This document shows positions 51,752-63,883 of a stretch of 64,000 bases of DNA, in pieces. The DNA is taken from assembly GCA_045837725.1 (NCBI GenBank), contig JBEWZL010000124.1, forward strand, positions 558,001-622,000. The letters run 5' to 3'. The translations under genes were made by a program, and so were the position numbers. The first letter of the stretch is position 1. Each line of letters opens with the position of its first letter. A model generated the notes under the pieces. That model had not been told where the DNA came from, made no database searches, and saw only the letters and a list, made by a program, of their open reading frames with translations. The DNA comes from Vermamoeba vermiformis (taxonomy: Eukaryota; Tubulinea; Echinamoebida).

Positions 51752-52211
51752 TTAAGCAGCATGTATTTTTGAAGGCTCTACTCCAGACTCGGGCACAACG
51801 CTCTTTCTTAGAGGGACAATTCGTTCTGGTGAAAAGACGAATCCGCCGGCAAAAGTCAAAACTGTACCAATGCTGAGGGCAATAATCAGAGCGTTCCAAG
51901 CCATGGGGATGTACACGTCCTTGTCGTTCAGCAAGCATAAGAAGGTGGCAAAATACGGAGCAATCAGACACTGAATGAAGCTTCTCTTGGATTCAAAGGG
52001 CAAGCGCAGAGCCCAAATACAAAGCACAAAATATCCAAAGGCAAAAGAAGAAGCAGCGCGCCATCCTTGCGTATCGATCGGAGTTCTGTCGCCTTGGCCG
52101 AAGTTAAAGCTGTGCATCTTGAGAAAATCGCCCCAAAACTGCACAGTCCAAAAGGCCGCACCAGAACACGTTGAAGACCAGGACGTTGTTCATAGTAAAT
52201 AAATCGTTCAT
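51752..52211 (-). CDS. Small four-helix membrane protein, tandem copy 2 (one apparent frame break)
   Basis: Paralogue of the preceding gene, starting MNDLFTMNNVLVFNVFW. It keeps the loop GQGDRTPIDTQGWRAAS, the membrane spans and the ending VEPSKIHAA. After NVFWCG the frame changes by one base near 52160 (an extra G compared with the sister copy). It then continues as FWTVQFWGDFLKMH, closely matching copy 1. Either an assembly indel or early decay; the rest of the sequence is well kept. Function unknown. Confidence 0.65.
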
Positions 52212-52472
52212 TTTGAGTTGTTTGTCGATGAGTAGCATTTGTGCGAATGAATAAAATTGCTCCTCAATTATCTTTTTAAATTGTAGCAAATCTGCAGATA
52301 TTTCAAAAAGAATTCTGAAGCAATTTCGTATTGGTCTTGAGAGAGTCCTGGCACATTTTAGTTCGATTGTACTTAAATGGCTATCCTTCGTGAACGAAGT
52401 GTGCTCAGTGCCTGCAATGAAATCCAACACGTGTTTACTCGGACTGGTATTACACGTACGCGAACACGACGC

Positions 52473-54002
52473 TTATTTCTTCGGAGTAGGCGTCTGCGGT
52501 GACTTGGGCACGTAATGAGGGCTCTTGTTCTTCTTTTTCTTTGAAGGCGAGTCAGTGACTTCAGCTTTCAATGCCTTGACCTCTTGCACGGTGTTAGCTT
52601 GGTTGAAGTATTCCTTGGGATACATCTTAATCGAGGCAACGATTTGGCCTGTAAGAGTGATTAGTGGTTGTCTCGCGTAGTGTTTTTATATCCGTACCGT
52701 GATCTGACTTAATGTTGTCGCGTTTTTCTTCGGTGAAAGTCTCGTCGACCACGTGATCATTGAACATCTGCAAGTACTGGACGTAACCGATGTGGTTGGG
52801 ATTGGTGCGCACGAACTCTTGTGACACGAGCACGTGATCGAGCACTTCGTAACGACCGTTGTGGATGTGACTGAAGAGAGGTTAGTATCACTCAAAGCGT
52901 CGTGTCAAGTGTCAACTGTGTACCTGTAAGTGACATCTCGATCGGAGTTTCTGACTTGAATGTCGTTAGTGCTCCACAACAATACGTCCCAGATCTCTTC
53001 TTTCTCTCTGCGAGGCAAAATCTTCCATGGCGGAGTACCAGTCAAGATCTCGCCAGTCACGCTGTTCATGACACATTAGACGACTTGTTATCCATCATAT
53101 TACTCTTACCTATGAATACTGTCGTTCAAGTCGCCAAGTACGATTACAGGACGTGAGTTGTTGCGCATTTCGTCCACCAGAATGCAGCGAACAGCAGCGG
53201 ATTCAGCGGCACGAATGATGAGCGAACGAGCATGTCCAAGAGCCTATACATATCAATACTGAGTACATTGTTTGTTTGTTAGTATCGATATTATTTTTTA
53301 CCTTTGCCTTTTGATCGTGTCTCAATTTGTCTTCGACGATAGGTCTCTTTGATTTTAAGTGCATTACGAATACTGTTACGTCGTGACCACCAGGTACCCT
53401 AATCACGCAACGCAAGATTGGGCGAGAAAATTTAGTGATAGGGACTGCAGCTCCTTCGATTGATAACAAAGATTCTTTAGGAAAGTCTGAGATCGATTCC
53501 TTGTGAAGACTGGGAACATCAATTAGAAAAAATGTATGGTTGGAAATGTTGAATACTTACACTTCATACTGAGAAACCAAAGCGACGCTCGGACCTAAAA
53601 TTAATCATGAAAATAAAAAAAAAATCTCTTCAAAATTTCAAATTGGAATTCAAACGACATAAAAATCAATACTAATTACTATGTTGTTTATTTTAGTCCT
53701 TACTTACCACTACCATCGCCAAAACAAACTACGTGAGCGCCTTTGTATAATCCAGATTCGTCGATCGCTCTTTGCAAGACATCAGCGTGGAATACTTCCT
53801 CGAAGCCCACAATTCCAGCATCCATATTCTGCAATTGATGAGCAATCCAGCTGACCTTTTTTTTGACCAGCTCTTCGGAGTAGCTATTGTTGCCATAGAA
53901 CTTGACTCCGGCGCGAACCAAGTTGAGAACGTTAAATTGGCCAACGCGCAATTTAATCTTCTTTGGCTTATCTCCTTGTGGTTTGTTGTTGTCTTTCTCC
54001 AT
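52473..54002 (-). CDS. Endonuclease/exonuclease/phosphatase (EEP) family protein
   Basis: Several exons from MEKDNNKPQGDKPKK (54002) encode an EEP fold of the DNase I/endonuclease type. It has VGQFNVLNLV with the first metal ligand, IVGFEEVFHAD with the catalytic Glu, VFVMHLKSKRP, VIVLGDLNDSI (Asp/Asn), LDHVLVSQEF and IKSDHGQIVAS (the Asp-His pair). The C-terminus is basic (SPSKKKKNKSPHYVPKSPQ), suggesting nucleic-acid binding or nuclear location. These enzymes cleave phosphodiester bonds with Mg2+. The substrate could be DNA, RNA or a phospholipid; bacterial-like extracellular nuclease relatives fit best. No signal peptide is seen. Positions of catalytic residues suggest an active enzyme. 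Confidence 0.85.
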
Positions 54003-54044
54003 TTCGTGGTGGACTTATGACAACAAAAATATCTGAAAATTTTT

Positions 54045-55470
54045 TTATTGCAACAAACTCGCTAGAATTTTACTCTCATCCTCGCTATGTAATATTTCGA
54101 GTAATTCCCACGCAGGTTTTTCGCTGATCTAAAAATTGAATTAATCATTATCGGTGAAAAGTTTTGTTCGATCGGATGTGGTTACTTACGACGATGTACT
54201 CGTCATCTGGCTTGCTTATTTTCGAATTCGCGGATACAATAACCGATGTAGTCAATCTTACTTTGATTAGCAGCGGTATTAACGATAATTCTTGTTCGTT
54301 CAACTCGAGCTTACTGCGATACCCTGTTACGTTTGGTTAGCTCAAACTCACATTGCTGCCACTCAAACACATTACTTGCCTCGCAATACCGCAGCACCAA
54401 CTTGTTTATATCGGTCAATATTAGTTAACATGGCATAAGCCATAGCTGTGAAAGGAAAGGTAAGTGAAGTTCTTGCACGTTTTTATACGCGTTGACGTGC
54501 GGGCATGTACGTACCAATAGCTATATTACAAACATAATAAGACATGCAAACGTCTCCGTAATCAATCAGTGCGACGACATTGCTGCCAGTCTCGTCTGTG
54601 AGGATGTTTTGATCGTTAGGATCGCAGTGTATAATCCCAGCTTGACAGTGCTTGGTTAAAATAGGAAGGGCACGATCTTCAAATGACCGAAGGGCACTCT
54701 TGACAATGGCTATATGTAAATGATATTGGTTAATAGGTAGACAAAAAGTTGTTGTCGGATGTGGCACGTACCACTTCTCTCGCTTGAAGAGAATTTGTCA
54801 ATTGCGTCTGTCATTTTCCAGAGTAACGCTGCGTTTTGCATTACCCATATCAAGTCGGGTCTATGGGCACGTGGTTCAATGAAATCTCTGAAGGCCTAAG
54901 CACGAGTACAAAGGTTAAACATGCCTGCAGGAGCAGGGCACGTACATTATCTACAGTGGCTAGCAGTCGTCCCAAGCTCTCCATAAGAGGAAGACTTTGC
55001 GGTTGAAAGTCACCGAACACGCGCCCTTTGACCCAGGAAAGCATTCGAACGCAGCAACTACCAGAATGAGCGCGATCGGGGATTGAAAATATTGAAACAG
55101 AGTCACGCACAATTAGACGCGGCGCATGGACTCCTTTTTCTCAAGGTGAAGTAGTGCATTATTTTGTAGGGTCAATAGCTCTAAAGAAGGCAATAAGCGC
55201 TAGTTTTACTGCAGGAGCAAAAAAATTCGAAATAAATAATCCTACGAAAATTGCGTGCCGATTTGCCAATGAATCATCAATACCTTTATCCTCTTGCATA
55301 TTAGAAATTTTAAAAACGTATTCCTGGCCTTGGGGCGTGCGGACATAAAAATTTTGATCCACGTAACTCGGCAGCAGCTTGATAGTTGCATTTACGATGC
55401 CAAATAATTCGTTCAAGTACTTTGAAACGTCATCTTCAGTAAACTCGGGACGTGTGTCGATAGCAGTCAT
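54045..55470 (-). CDS. Hydroxylysine-kinase-like (APH-fold) phosphotransferase
   Basis: Multi-exon, starting MTAIDTRPEFTEDDVSKYL. The order matches HYKK/AGPHD1: LLPSYVDQNFYVRTP, YVFKISNMQ (the ATP Lys), CVRMLSWVKGRVFGD, then IIHCDPNDQNILTDE (the catalytic Asp, with HCDPND instead of the usual HGDLND) and ALIDYGDVCMSYYVCNIAIG. HYKK uses GTP to phosphorylate 5-hydroxylysine; other APH-fold enzymes phosphorylate choline or antibiotics. The junction after exon 1 is uncertain. The frame stays open into VGLFISNFFAPAVKLALI, and the best splice may skip some 20 residues usual in the family. The brief helix between the Lys and hinge strands may therefore be missing or misplaced in my model. Confidence 0.75.
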
Positions 55471-55652
55471 TATTTGGACTATTTGTGTTTTCGCGCCCAG
55501 ATTTTTTGTGACCGTTGTGCCCTGGTTGACGGCGATTTTATTCGAGTAATTATCGCCCTGTCAAAATAATTCCAAAAATCGCTTGAACACCACAACACAG
55601 CACTGTTGTTATCACAACAAAGCTTATTTTAATTGTTTATAATAATCTCAAG

Positions 55653-56717
55653 ATGCCCCGCGCCCCATCTAAAAACACCAACAACTCATCGCGCCCTTCT
55701 CGTGTTCACAAGGCTCCCGTCATCTTCAACGTGCCCGTAGAGCTTCCTAGTAAGGAAAAGAAGGAGCCACAATTCCTTACTCAACGACAGAATGTTAATG
55801 GCCTCAAGACAAAGCCTACTTACGCAGCTATGATCGCGAAAGCTCTTTACGAATGCAGAGATCCTTTTCACGGAATGAAGTTCAACGATATTTGCAAATA
55901 TATCGAGACTAATTATCCCGTGAAACCGGAGTACAGACGCTTCGTTAAGCTTGCTCTCGCTGTTGCTGTCAAAGATGAGCTTTTCGTCCAACTCGGTCCC
56001 AGAAATTACAAGCTGAGCACCGAAGAGCGCCATCGCATGAAAAACGGCAAGTCCAGAAGAAAATCTACCAAGGCCAGCGCTGAAAAGAAGAAAGTTAGCA
56101 CCAAGAAACGATCTTCCGCGAAAAAAGAGGGCGATGAGAAGAAAAAATCGCCAAAGAAGAGAACCACCAAGAACTCAAAGAAGGAAGGTGAAGAGAAGAA
56201 AAAAGTCACCAAAGAAGCGATCTACTTCAGAAAAAGAGACCAGCAAGTCCAAGAAGCGAAAGAGCGTCGGTAAAGTAGATGACGACGAGGATGCTCCCAG
56301 AACCAAGAAGGCCAAGAAAGCCAGCAAGTCCGAAAAGTCATCTGGCGACGACAGCACTCTTATTTGGGTAAGTTGATAGCCTTGAAATCGTGTGCTACCA
56401 AGCAAAAAGTAACCGTTTTTTTTTTTCACATCCAGTTCTGGCAATACTACCACGACGGTTGGTGCAACTACCATCCTCAGGCCTCTGAAGTTGTCGAGGC
56501 CACTTACCAAGAGTACCTCAGAAACCCGGGTATCACTGACGTCCGTTCAGTCGAATCCGGCGAGTGGAACTACATGGTCGACTTCAGACAAATGACACAA
56601 CAGAATGTGGCTCACGAGGCTCACACTGTCAGACGCATTCGTCGTGTACAAATCCCCAAAAAGGACGCTATTTACCGAAAGAAGTTCCCTGGTACTGAGA
56701 ACGACAAGACCCTCTAA
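55653..56717 (+). CDS. Linker-histone (H15) winged-helix protein with C-terminal WWE domain
   Basis: Two exons (55653-56370 and about 56436-56717). Residues 50-130 form an H1/H5 winged helix: TKPTYAAMIAKALYECRD, FNDICKYIETNYPV and FVKLALAVAVKDELFVQLG. A Lys/Ser-rich tail with SPKKR-like repeats follows, as in H1. Exon 2 adds a WWE domain: FWQYYHDGWCNYHPQASEVV, ATYQEYLRN, GEWNYMVDFRQMTQQNV, then RRIRRVQIP. WWE domains bind (iso-)ADP-ribose chains. Together these suggest a chromatin protein that reads poly-ADP-ribosylation, which is inference. In the Lys-rich tail the frame moves by one base around an A-run near 56200. The second frame (SPKKRSTSEKETSKSKKRKS) clearly continues the repeats, so an indel in the assembly is likely. 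Confidence 0.85.
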
Positions 56718-56823
56718 AGGGCATCCGTGTAATTTTTTATGTAGATTTTCTATAAATAATAAAATAAGGTGTTTATTTCAACAAAAGAAAAATAAATTAG
56801 CTAAAAAACATTATTTAACGGAT

Positions 56824-59765
56824 TTAGTGCTCGCCGTGTTCGGGCATGTCAGTTCCGTCATTTTCACCACGTTGAACACGATCTTCAACGAAAGTGACGG
56901 CGTCATCGGTAGACTCGAACAAACGAATGTCGCTGTGAGCGTTCTCAATGATGTGAGCACGCACGAACAAGTGACGAAGCTTCTCTCGCAGTTTGACGAA
57001 GCAAACAAAAATGCCGCGCTCGTGGTACTTCTCAACCATTTCAGCCAAGACTTGAATAGCACTGGCGTCCATATCGGGGATGTTACGCGAGTGAATGATG
57101 ATTGAGTGGAGCTTCCAACCACGTCGCTTATCACCAGGGTGAGCCTTGGGGTTACCGACTCTCTCGATACGAGAAAGCATTTGCTTGATCATTTCGACGT
57201 TGGCAAAGTAGAGAGCTTCTTCAATACGGACAATAAGAATACCCTAATTAACAAGTAAGTCTTGCGGTCCAATAGCAGGCATGATTAGAACTTACTGGAA
57301 TGACACGGGCTTCAGCGACTTGCTTAATGTCCTTGTACTTCTTGGTCTCGGGAACACGACCCAAAATGCCCAAGTGAGGCAAAGAGCTGTACTTGACGAC
57401 GAAGAAGAGGGAGATACCGATGGACAAGAAGATACCCAAGTCGACACCCAAAATGACAGTCATGCCGAAAGTCAACAAGAAGAGGAACAAGTCCTTCCAA
57501 GCCTTAATCTTCCACATAAACTCGACGTCTTCAAATTCGAAGAGACCAGTGGCAGCAACGAAAATGATGGAAGACATGACGACCTTGGGCAAGAATGAGA
57601 ACAAGGGGCCCAACAAGAAGATGGTGAGCAAAATGACAAGACTGGTGATGAGAGTGAACAATTGAGTTTGAGCACCCATCATGTCGGCGACAGAAGATCT
57701 ATTGGATGGACATTAGCAATGGGCTAGTTAATGCGACTACGAGCAAGCGTACCTAGTCAAACTACCGAAAGTAGGGAATGTTTGGAAGAACGAGCCGACA
57801 AAGTTGGACAAACCAATGGCGACCAACTCTCTGTTCGGTGACACGTAGTAGTTGTTCTTGTTAGCATAAAGCTTGGCTACGACGATACTTTCAATGAAGC
57901 CGATAACGGAGATGGTACCAGCTGCAGACAAGTCAATCTTGAAGTTGGCAGTAGATCTGAATCGAACACGATTAGTACCGTGACATTTCCAATTTTTGTC
58001 AATTAAAAATTACCCGAAGTGAGGGAAGTGAGGTGTAGGGAACTTGGCATCCATATCACCGAGAATCTTCATGTGGTAGTTCTCTTCCAACTTGGCGCTG
58101 TAAGAAACAATGATGGCGATGATAATGACCAACAAGTTCTCGGGGACGAACTTGATCCAACCCATACCGTTCAATTTTCTACACGTATGGGATTAGTATC
58201 GAAGTGTCACAGATAATTTACGAATAAAACTTACCCGGTATATTTTTTGATCATACGAACACCTATCATGAACGAAATGGAAATAAACGCTGCTGTCATA
58301 GTCGGCAAGTGAACGCAATTTCCCAATAATAGATTATTCGGACAGTGTTCTCCCAAGTGCTCGAACAAATATGGCAGTTTCTTCCAACCGTGGTCTTCTG
58401 GTCCCGCATCCTTGTCCTTGATTCCAAACAACACGTCCAATTGCTCGAAAATAATAATAAGAGCGACGGCATTGACGAAACCACTGCAAAGTGTTATTAA
58501 TAACGCGAAATATTGTAAATTAGACGGTGCATGACTTACCCCAACAAGGCACGAGAGAAGATGTTGTCCAAGAAACCCACACGTATCAGACCTGCGGCAA
58601 ATAGGAATATGCCGACAAGGAAAGACAACGCGTGAGACACCAAGTTAGGATCGAATTCTTGCGTCTCTCCTCCGTGACCAACTAATTCTTCGCTTCTTTC
58701 TCTGAGGTGACTCAATTCGAGAGCAACCAAAAGTGCAATCATAGCATCAGGACCGACTGAAAGTTGTCGAGAAGTGCCCATAAGAGCGTAAATAAGACCG
58801 GGGAACTATATTCATAGTTACGGTAAATATTCAATCGTGTCAATAATTAAATTGTCGTTTGGCTTACCAAAGCGGTGTACAAGCCGTAAATAGGATCGAC
58901 AGTGGCCAAAATAGCGCAAGCCAAAGATTGGGGAATAATCATAGAAGCAACACCAAGGCCTAAGAGGTGAAAATGTGAGCCAACACGAGATGCAGGTTTG
59001 GATTTCAAAAAAGATCGCGTGTGTTGCAAAATTAAATAAAAGTGGTCGCTAAGGTGCGATAAAGAATATTAATTAATATAATGTGCATATAATGCTCCCG
59101 AATCAATTACTAAATGATTTCAGATCGAGTAAATCTACCCGCATAATTAAAATTAATTGAAAAATTACCTGCTACCAAGTCCTTAGTAAAGTCACGCTTC
59201 CAGTTGTAGTGAGGCAGCCAGTAAAAAATAGGAACATAATAAGGGAATCGCTGTTTAAACTTCTGCCACTTGGTGCGGTTAGCGTTTTGATCTGGTTCAG
59301 TGCTTGCGCCCGATGCTGTGGTTTGATTCCTAGAGGATAGTGGTACTGCGCCATTAGTAGCAGGATGCAAATGGTCTTCGTCCTCATCTTCATCACCGAA
59401 CATAATAGGATCCGCCATCGGATCTGCATGCTCCAGTGGGTTTACTAATAGCAGGAAAAAATTAGCAAAAAATGGTACGGTGATCGGGAATTATTGTACT
59501 ACGTAATCTAGTGATAGCAAGGCTTAATGATTATTACGAGTCATACAATAACGGTTTGGTGGGTAATAGAAAATGGTCGTTTAATTTCCGAAAGATCAGT
59601 AATTAGAAGGAGGTTAATGCTCTTACATGGAGGAGGACCATTAGGGTCTGTTTCTAACTCGACTTGGTATTGGTCCGAGTGAGGTTCCTCAGGATCTTCA
59701 ACCTGCTGCTTCTCAACCACAGCAGATATGTAGTTCTGCGTCCACTGCCGGATCTGGTTGTTCAT
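56824..59765 (-). CDS. SulP/SLC26 anion transporter with STAS domain
   Basis: About ten exons starting MNNQIRQWTQNYISAVVEKQ. A long acidic N-terminus (MFGDEDEDEDHLH) precedes the transport core: GLGVASMIIPQSLACAILAT, IYGLYTALFPGLIYALMGTS with RQLSVGPDA (the SulP signature), LSFLVGIFLFAAGLIRVGF, GFIESIVVAKLYANKNNYYV, SNFVGSFFQTFPTFGSL, and further membrane helices. The C-terminus is a STAS domain (SIIIHSRNIPDMDASAIQVL). SulP proteins carry sulfate, chloride, bicarbonate or other anions in 14 helices. The STAS domain controls gating and interactions. The substrate is not predictable here. All regions are complete and in frame. Confidence 0.93.
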
Positions 59766-60093
59766 TTTCTATACCAGAATATAGGTACAGTCCTGTATAT
59801 TGGTTCAGGAGTGCAGTGTAAATAAAACGAGTCTTGTGGGTCAAAAAAAACGCCAAACTCGTGACACAAAAAAACAACCAAAATAACTCGTGGGACATTA
59901 TTTTACGTCTTGATTTGCGTAATAGAAGGTGGATAGCAAGGTAATTAATTTTGTTAAAGCAAGTATATGGAGACATTCAGACAAATCTGTGCCAAACAAA
60001 TATTTATTTCTTTTGGCGGTATTATTTACATCAAAATTTGTCGGTAAACGACGTAATAAATTATTTACAAATACACATAAATAAGTGGCAGTC
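59766..60093. other. Intergenic region, no gene seen
   Basis: A 328-bp stretch between the SulP start (promoter side) and the stop of the PH-like gene, both on the minus strand. It is AT-rich and without structure. Confidence 0.4.
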
Positions 60094-61042
60094 TTATTCG
60101 ATGATCGAATAGGACAACTTGCGAGAAGAGCTGACTTTCTTCATGCTGGCGGAAGAAAGCGAGTTATTGCGACGAATGTGTCTGTCATTAGTAGTAGGAG
60201 CTTGAGAGACCGATTTAGAACGAGGTCTAGTAGTGGGAGCCACGGTATCGATCGGATCTCTTAAATCTGCCAAATTAGGAATGGATTTTGATTTGTTTGA
60301 GTTGAATTCAGCAGAGGTAGACTTTCTTTGCTCAGCCTTTCTCTTTTTCTCAGCATCTCGAAGAAGCTTCTCGTTAATCACAACCTTCAAGCAGTGGATA
60401 ACATCCGTGAAGTACTGCAGGTCAGGTATTAGTAAAAACTGTGTATATATGGCATATTTTTAATACTTACAGAGCCACACTTGAACAAAACCACCTTCGC
60501 TTGGAAGTCAAGCTTCTTGTTGTCGTACTCGAATCCGAAAACCTTTCGATCTGAGCGGTAAATGAATTTTCTGATCTTAGACCATCTGTAGACTTGTAAT
60601 TCTTCCTATACAAGCATTCGGATATTAATACTTTGATTCAGTAGTAAATTTGGCTCTATTCAATTTCGATCGAGACTCACCTCAGTACCAGGCATCAAAA
60701 CTCGGATTGATTTGCGACCGATAGCGATGATTCTCTCTTCCTTATGCTTATATAATTTCTCCTAAACGATACTAGCGTAAGTAATCGCGATTCAGAATCA
60801 GCAAGATTTCGTAATCTTTTCGCGGCCATACTGCGAGCTATCTGATGCGTACCTTAACAATCCAATGTCTTTCTTCTTCAGAGACACCATATTTCTTAGT
60901 GTGGGTCTTCTCTTTTTGCTTCAATTCTAACAAGATTCTCAGTCAGTACGCGCCATGGACGATAGAGAATTAAAGTCGACTTACTCTTGCTGTCGTTAAT
61001 AGAGAAGGTAGGGACGTTGTTGAAGTCGACAATGGCAGTCAT
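60094..61042 (-). CDS. PH/FERM-C-like domain protein with basic Ser-rich tail
   Basis: Five exons from MTAIVDFNNVPTFSINDSK. The middle resembles a pleckstrin-homology-like barrel with regular strands: EERHWIVKEKLYKHKEERII, AIGRKSIRVLMPGTEEELQV, YRWSKIRKFIYRSDRKVFGF, KLDFQAKVVLFKCG, then a final helix YFTDVIHCLKVVINEKLLRD. The tail is Lys/Arg/Ser-rich (RRNNSLSSASMKKVSSSRK), with RxxS-type phosphorylation candidates. PH-like domains bind phosphoinositides or peptides. I cannot name the subfamily; FERM-C and PTB folds are alternatives. The compact five-exon gene has every junction in frame. Confidence 0.7.
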
Positions 61043-61735
61043 ATTGTTGGATCGGAAGAGGAGTGGTGGTCGTGTGGTGTTGTTCGTTGGGTTGTCTGAA
61101 TAAATTTGTTCTCGTTGACGAGCTCTTTTTAGGTTCGAACCAAAGATTGACAGGAGAATTAGCTCGAGTGATTTCCTGGTAGAATTCACACCACGTGAGA
61201 TTAATATCAGTTCTCGCCAAAAATTACTCGACCGAACAATCGCGATTAAATCACACACAAATTGTCGACATCCACGCGAAAATAGACAGAAAACTGGCAC
61301 TACCGAACAAACGTTGCGATCGCAGTGTTTACGCCTTTATCCATCAGATTAGTACATCTTACCTTTTGACAGCATTTTATGATAATTTAGCTACAGCTCA
61401 GCGGATGCACGTACGAAGCAGATCTGACGTGTCATCTTGTACCATCAACGTGTTTAAGCAAAGCAAGCTTTTTTAAACGAACAATAAATTCATTGAGGCT
61501 TACAACGATTTAATTTTATCGTGGATCTGGGGATTTTTATTTCAAAGTTTTGGCTATTTTTTTATTTTCGCGCAGCCCGTGGAACGAGGACAAGAGACGT
61601 TTGTTGTATTTGTTGAACATCGATCTCTTTGTCTTGCAAACTCGATTTTGCTCGTTACCAGTGTCCTGCAACTTCTTTCAGACTCAATTGAATCCTGATC
61701 GAAGGCGGTTAATTTAAATCCAAGTAGATTCGAAA
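61043..61735. promoter_or_regulatory. Divergent intergenic region, PH-like / GT14
   Basis: A 693-bp stretch between diverging start codons. Short ORFs on both strands are unconvincing. It contains both promoters; no specific element can be assigned. Confidence 0.35.
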
Positions 61736-63657
61736 ATGCGACCATTATTTAAGGGTCTCTTGTTTGTAACAATATTCTCTATAGTCATTTTATACTCTTC
61801 TATCTATTATTTCAATCGGTAAGCAGCAGTTTCATTTTTTCGATCTTCAGTTACTATTTTTTTGATAATTGTAAATTATTAGAAATCCTAATCATAATAA
61901 TAGGGCCAATGGAAGAATAGTGGAAGAAGAGCGTCCATGGTTTGACAAGACCGGAGAAAAACTGGCGGTTATTGATGAGGGAGAATACAAGCCTCTCAGA
62001 CTTGCTATTTTGCTCATGGTTCATAGTATTGATACTGCCATTGGAATTGAACGAGTAATGACAAGATTGTACGATCCTAGACACACTTTTGTCATCCACG
62101 TCGACGGGTATGAATCTGAGCGTTATTATATTTATTTAATTAATTCCTTTCGGTAATTATTAAAAATCAAGTATTAACATATTTTTGCAATTGTAGAAGC
62201 GCTGATTTCAGGACTTTAACTCTGATGCGCACAATTGTCCGTCAGTTCGATCCACAAGGAACAAATACGTTCATTATCAGAACTCAACACAACCTTTGGG
62301 GAGGTATTTCTTTGGTACGTAGCTTTATAATAATTACGGGTAATAGAAAAAAATTTAATTTATCCTAATTTTAGATCCAAACTTATCTTGACATGGTAAA
62401 CAAAGCCTTGACCTCTGGTCGCGAGTGGGACTTTGCTATTAATTTTAGTGGCAATTGCTACCCGATCAAGACTTTGTATCAGATTGAGACTCGGTTGAAC
62501 AATTTAAAGGGTCGCAATTTTATGGATATTGACGGTAAGTAACGGCCTTAATCGTGGCTATGTTTTTTTCTGCAAGGTACTTAGCTAAATGAATCTTGCA
62601 ACAGGTTTGTCTGGCTACCAAGACCTAGGTAAGACTGACGACCGATGGGGCCGATTTTGGATCGAAGTCGAACGAATGCCTTCACTGCCCAACACTCATC
62701 GTAGCAGCACTCTTCGTGTCGAGGACATTTGTCCCTCTTGCTACAAAGAGCAAGCTAACAGCTGGGGATGGGTCAGAACGGTGAGTGACACGCCTGACGT
62801 TGACTGCACGGAGCAGTTCACTGAACAAATCCTCAATTAGGTTACTGGAGCTGATTTCAAGCGCATTTATCCCACTTCTCCGGGTTTGACGCGCGAAACT
62901 GTGCGTCAAGGCTCTCAATGGGTGACACTGACTCGTGAGTTCTGCGAGTTCATGATGAGCGGTATGTGTCCATAGAAATAAGTGTATTTAAGCACTAGTA
63001 TTCTTTATCATGATGTTTTGTCGTGTGTCCTGACCTCTGAAATACCTTGAAGTCGACTTTTACACGTTCTGATCCACCTAAATTATGCACCCGTTGCTTT
63101 CATTCTAAATGCCGTTCTGTTGCTAATATTGTTCTTTAGACCCTCTCGCACGTGACTATTTGGTCGCTTTTGGTACCACCTTCGTTCCCGATGAGTCCTT
63201 CATTCCAACTTTGCTTTACACTACGGAATGGAACCGCACTTTGTTCGATGCCGCCACAGCTTCTGCAGCAGAAAAGAAACAAGCACTGATGCGTCACATT
63301 GTCTGGACCCCCGGTCAATGGCATCCTGACGTGCTCAAGTCCAAGGACTTGCCCAAGATCTTCGCTAGCAATGGTCTCTTTGCACGCAAATTCGATCCAT
63401 GGGCTTCGCGTGTCTACGAAGATATCGACTTTGTTATTGACTCTACGGTACCTGAGCACAGCAGGTACTCAACCTACAATAGTACTATTACTATTAAGAA
63501 GCCTGATATCGATGAAGAGAACAAGAACAATAACGGCGAAGACAACAACGGCACGGGAAATAATAACGGGCACGGAAATGAAGACGTTGATGTGACGTAC
63601 CGCAAAGAAAATACGCGGTCTAGAAGGAAAATTCATTTTGCTGGGCGATCCGAGTAA
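61736..63657 (+). CDS. GT14-family glycosyltransferase (core-2/I-branching or xylosyltransferase type)
   Basis: About eight exons, starting MRPLFKGLLFVTIFSIVILY, an N-terminal signal anchor typical of Golgi type II enzymes. The Branch domain follows: LAILLMVHSIDTAIGIERVM, RHTFVIHVD, FIIRTQHNLWGGISLIQTYL, EWDFAINFSGNCYPIKTLYQ, GSQWVTLTREFCEFMM, and DESFIPTLLYTTEWN with the catalytic Glu region. IVWTPGQWHPDVL and FARKFDPWASRVYEDID close the domain. The tail is a hydrophilic Asn/Gly/Asp-rich stretch. GT14 enzymes add GlcNAc branches or xylose to serine of proteoglycan cores; the DES-F and W-x-x-L landmarks fit both. Which sugar is transferred is unknown. Confidence 0.92.
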
Positions 63658-63883
63658 ACAGAGAGCTCCTTTTCTGGTTCGGATGTAGATTTGTAAAGTA
63701 GTCGCGCGAATAAATTTAGCTGGTAAACTAGCATCATATAAATACTAAGGCTATTCTTATTGTTGTTTTGAAACGTTGCAAACTCGGAAGAATTTTATTG
63801 GAGCCCGGCCGGTGATTTAAATGAAAAAAAACCCGAAAGAAATAAAAGATAAGATTAATTCAATTAAAGCAACACGTCAACAC

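Noticed and set aside
57281-57665. Plus-strand ORFs of about 100 codons opposite the SulP gene
   Set aside because: Opposite strand of conserved membrane-helix and STAS-linker exons; low complexity.
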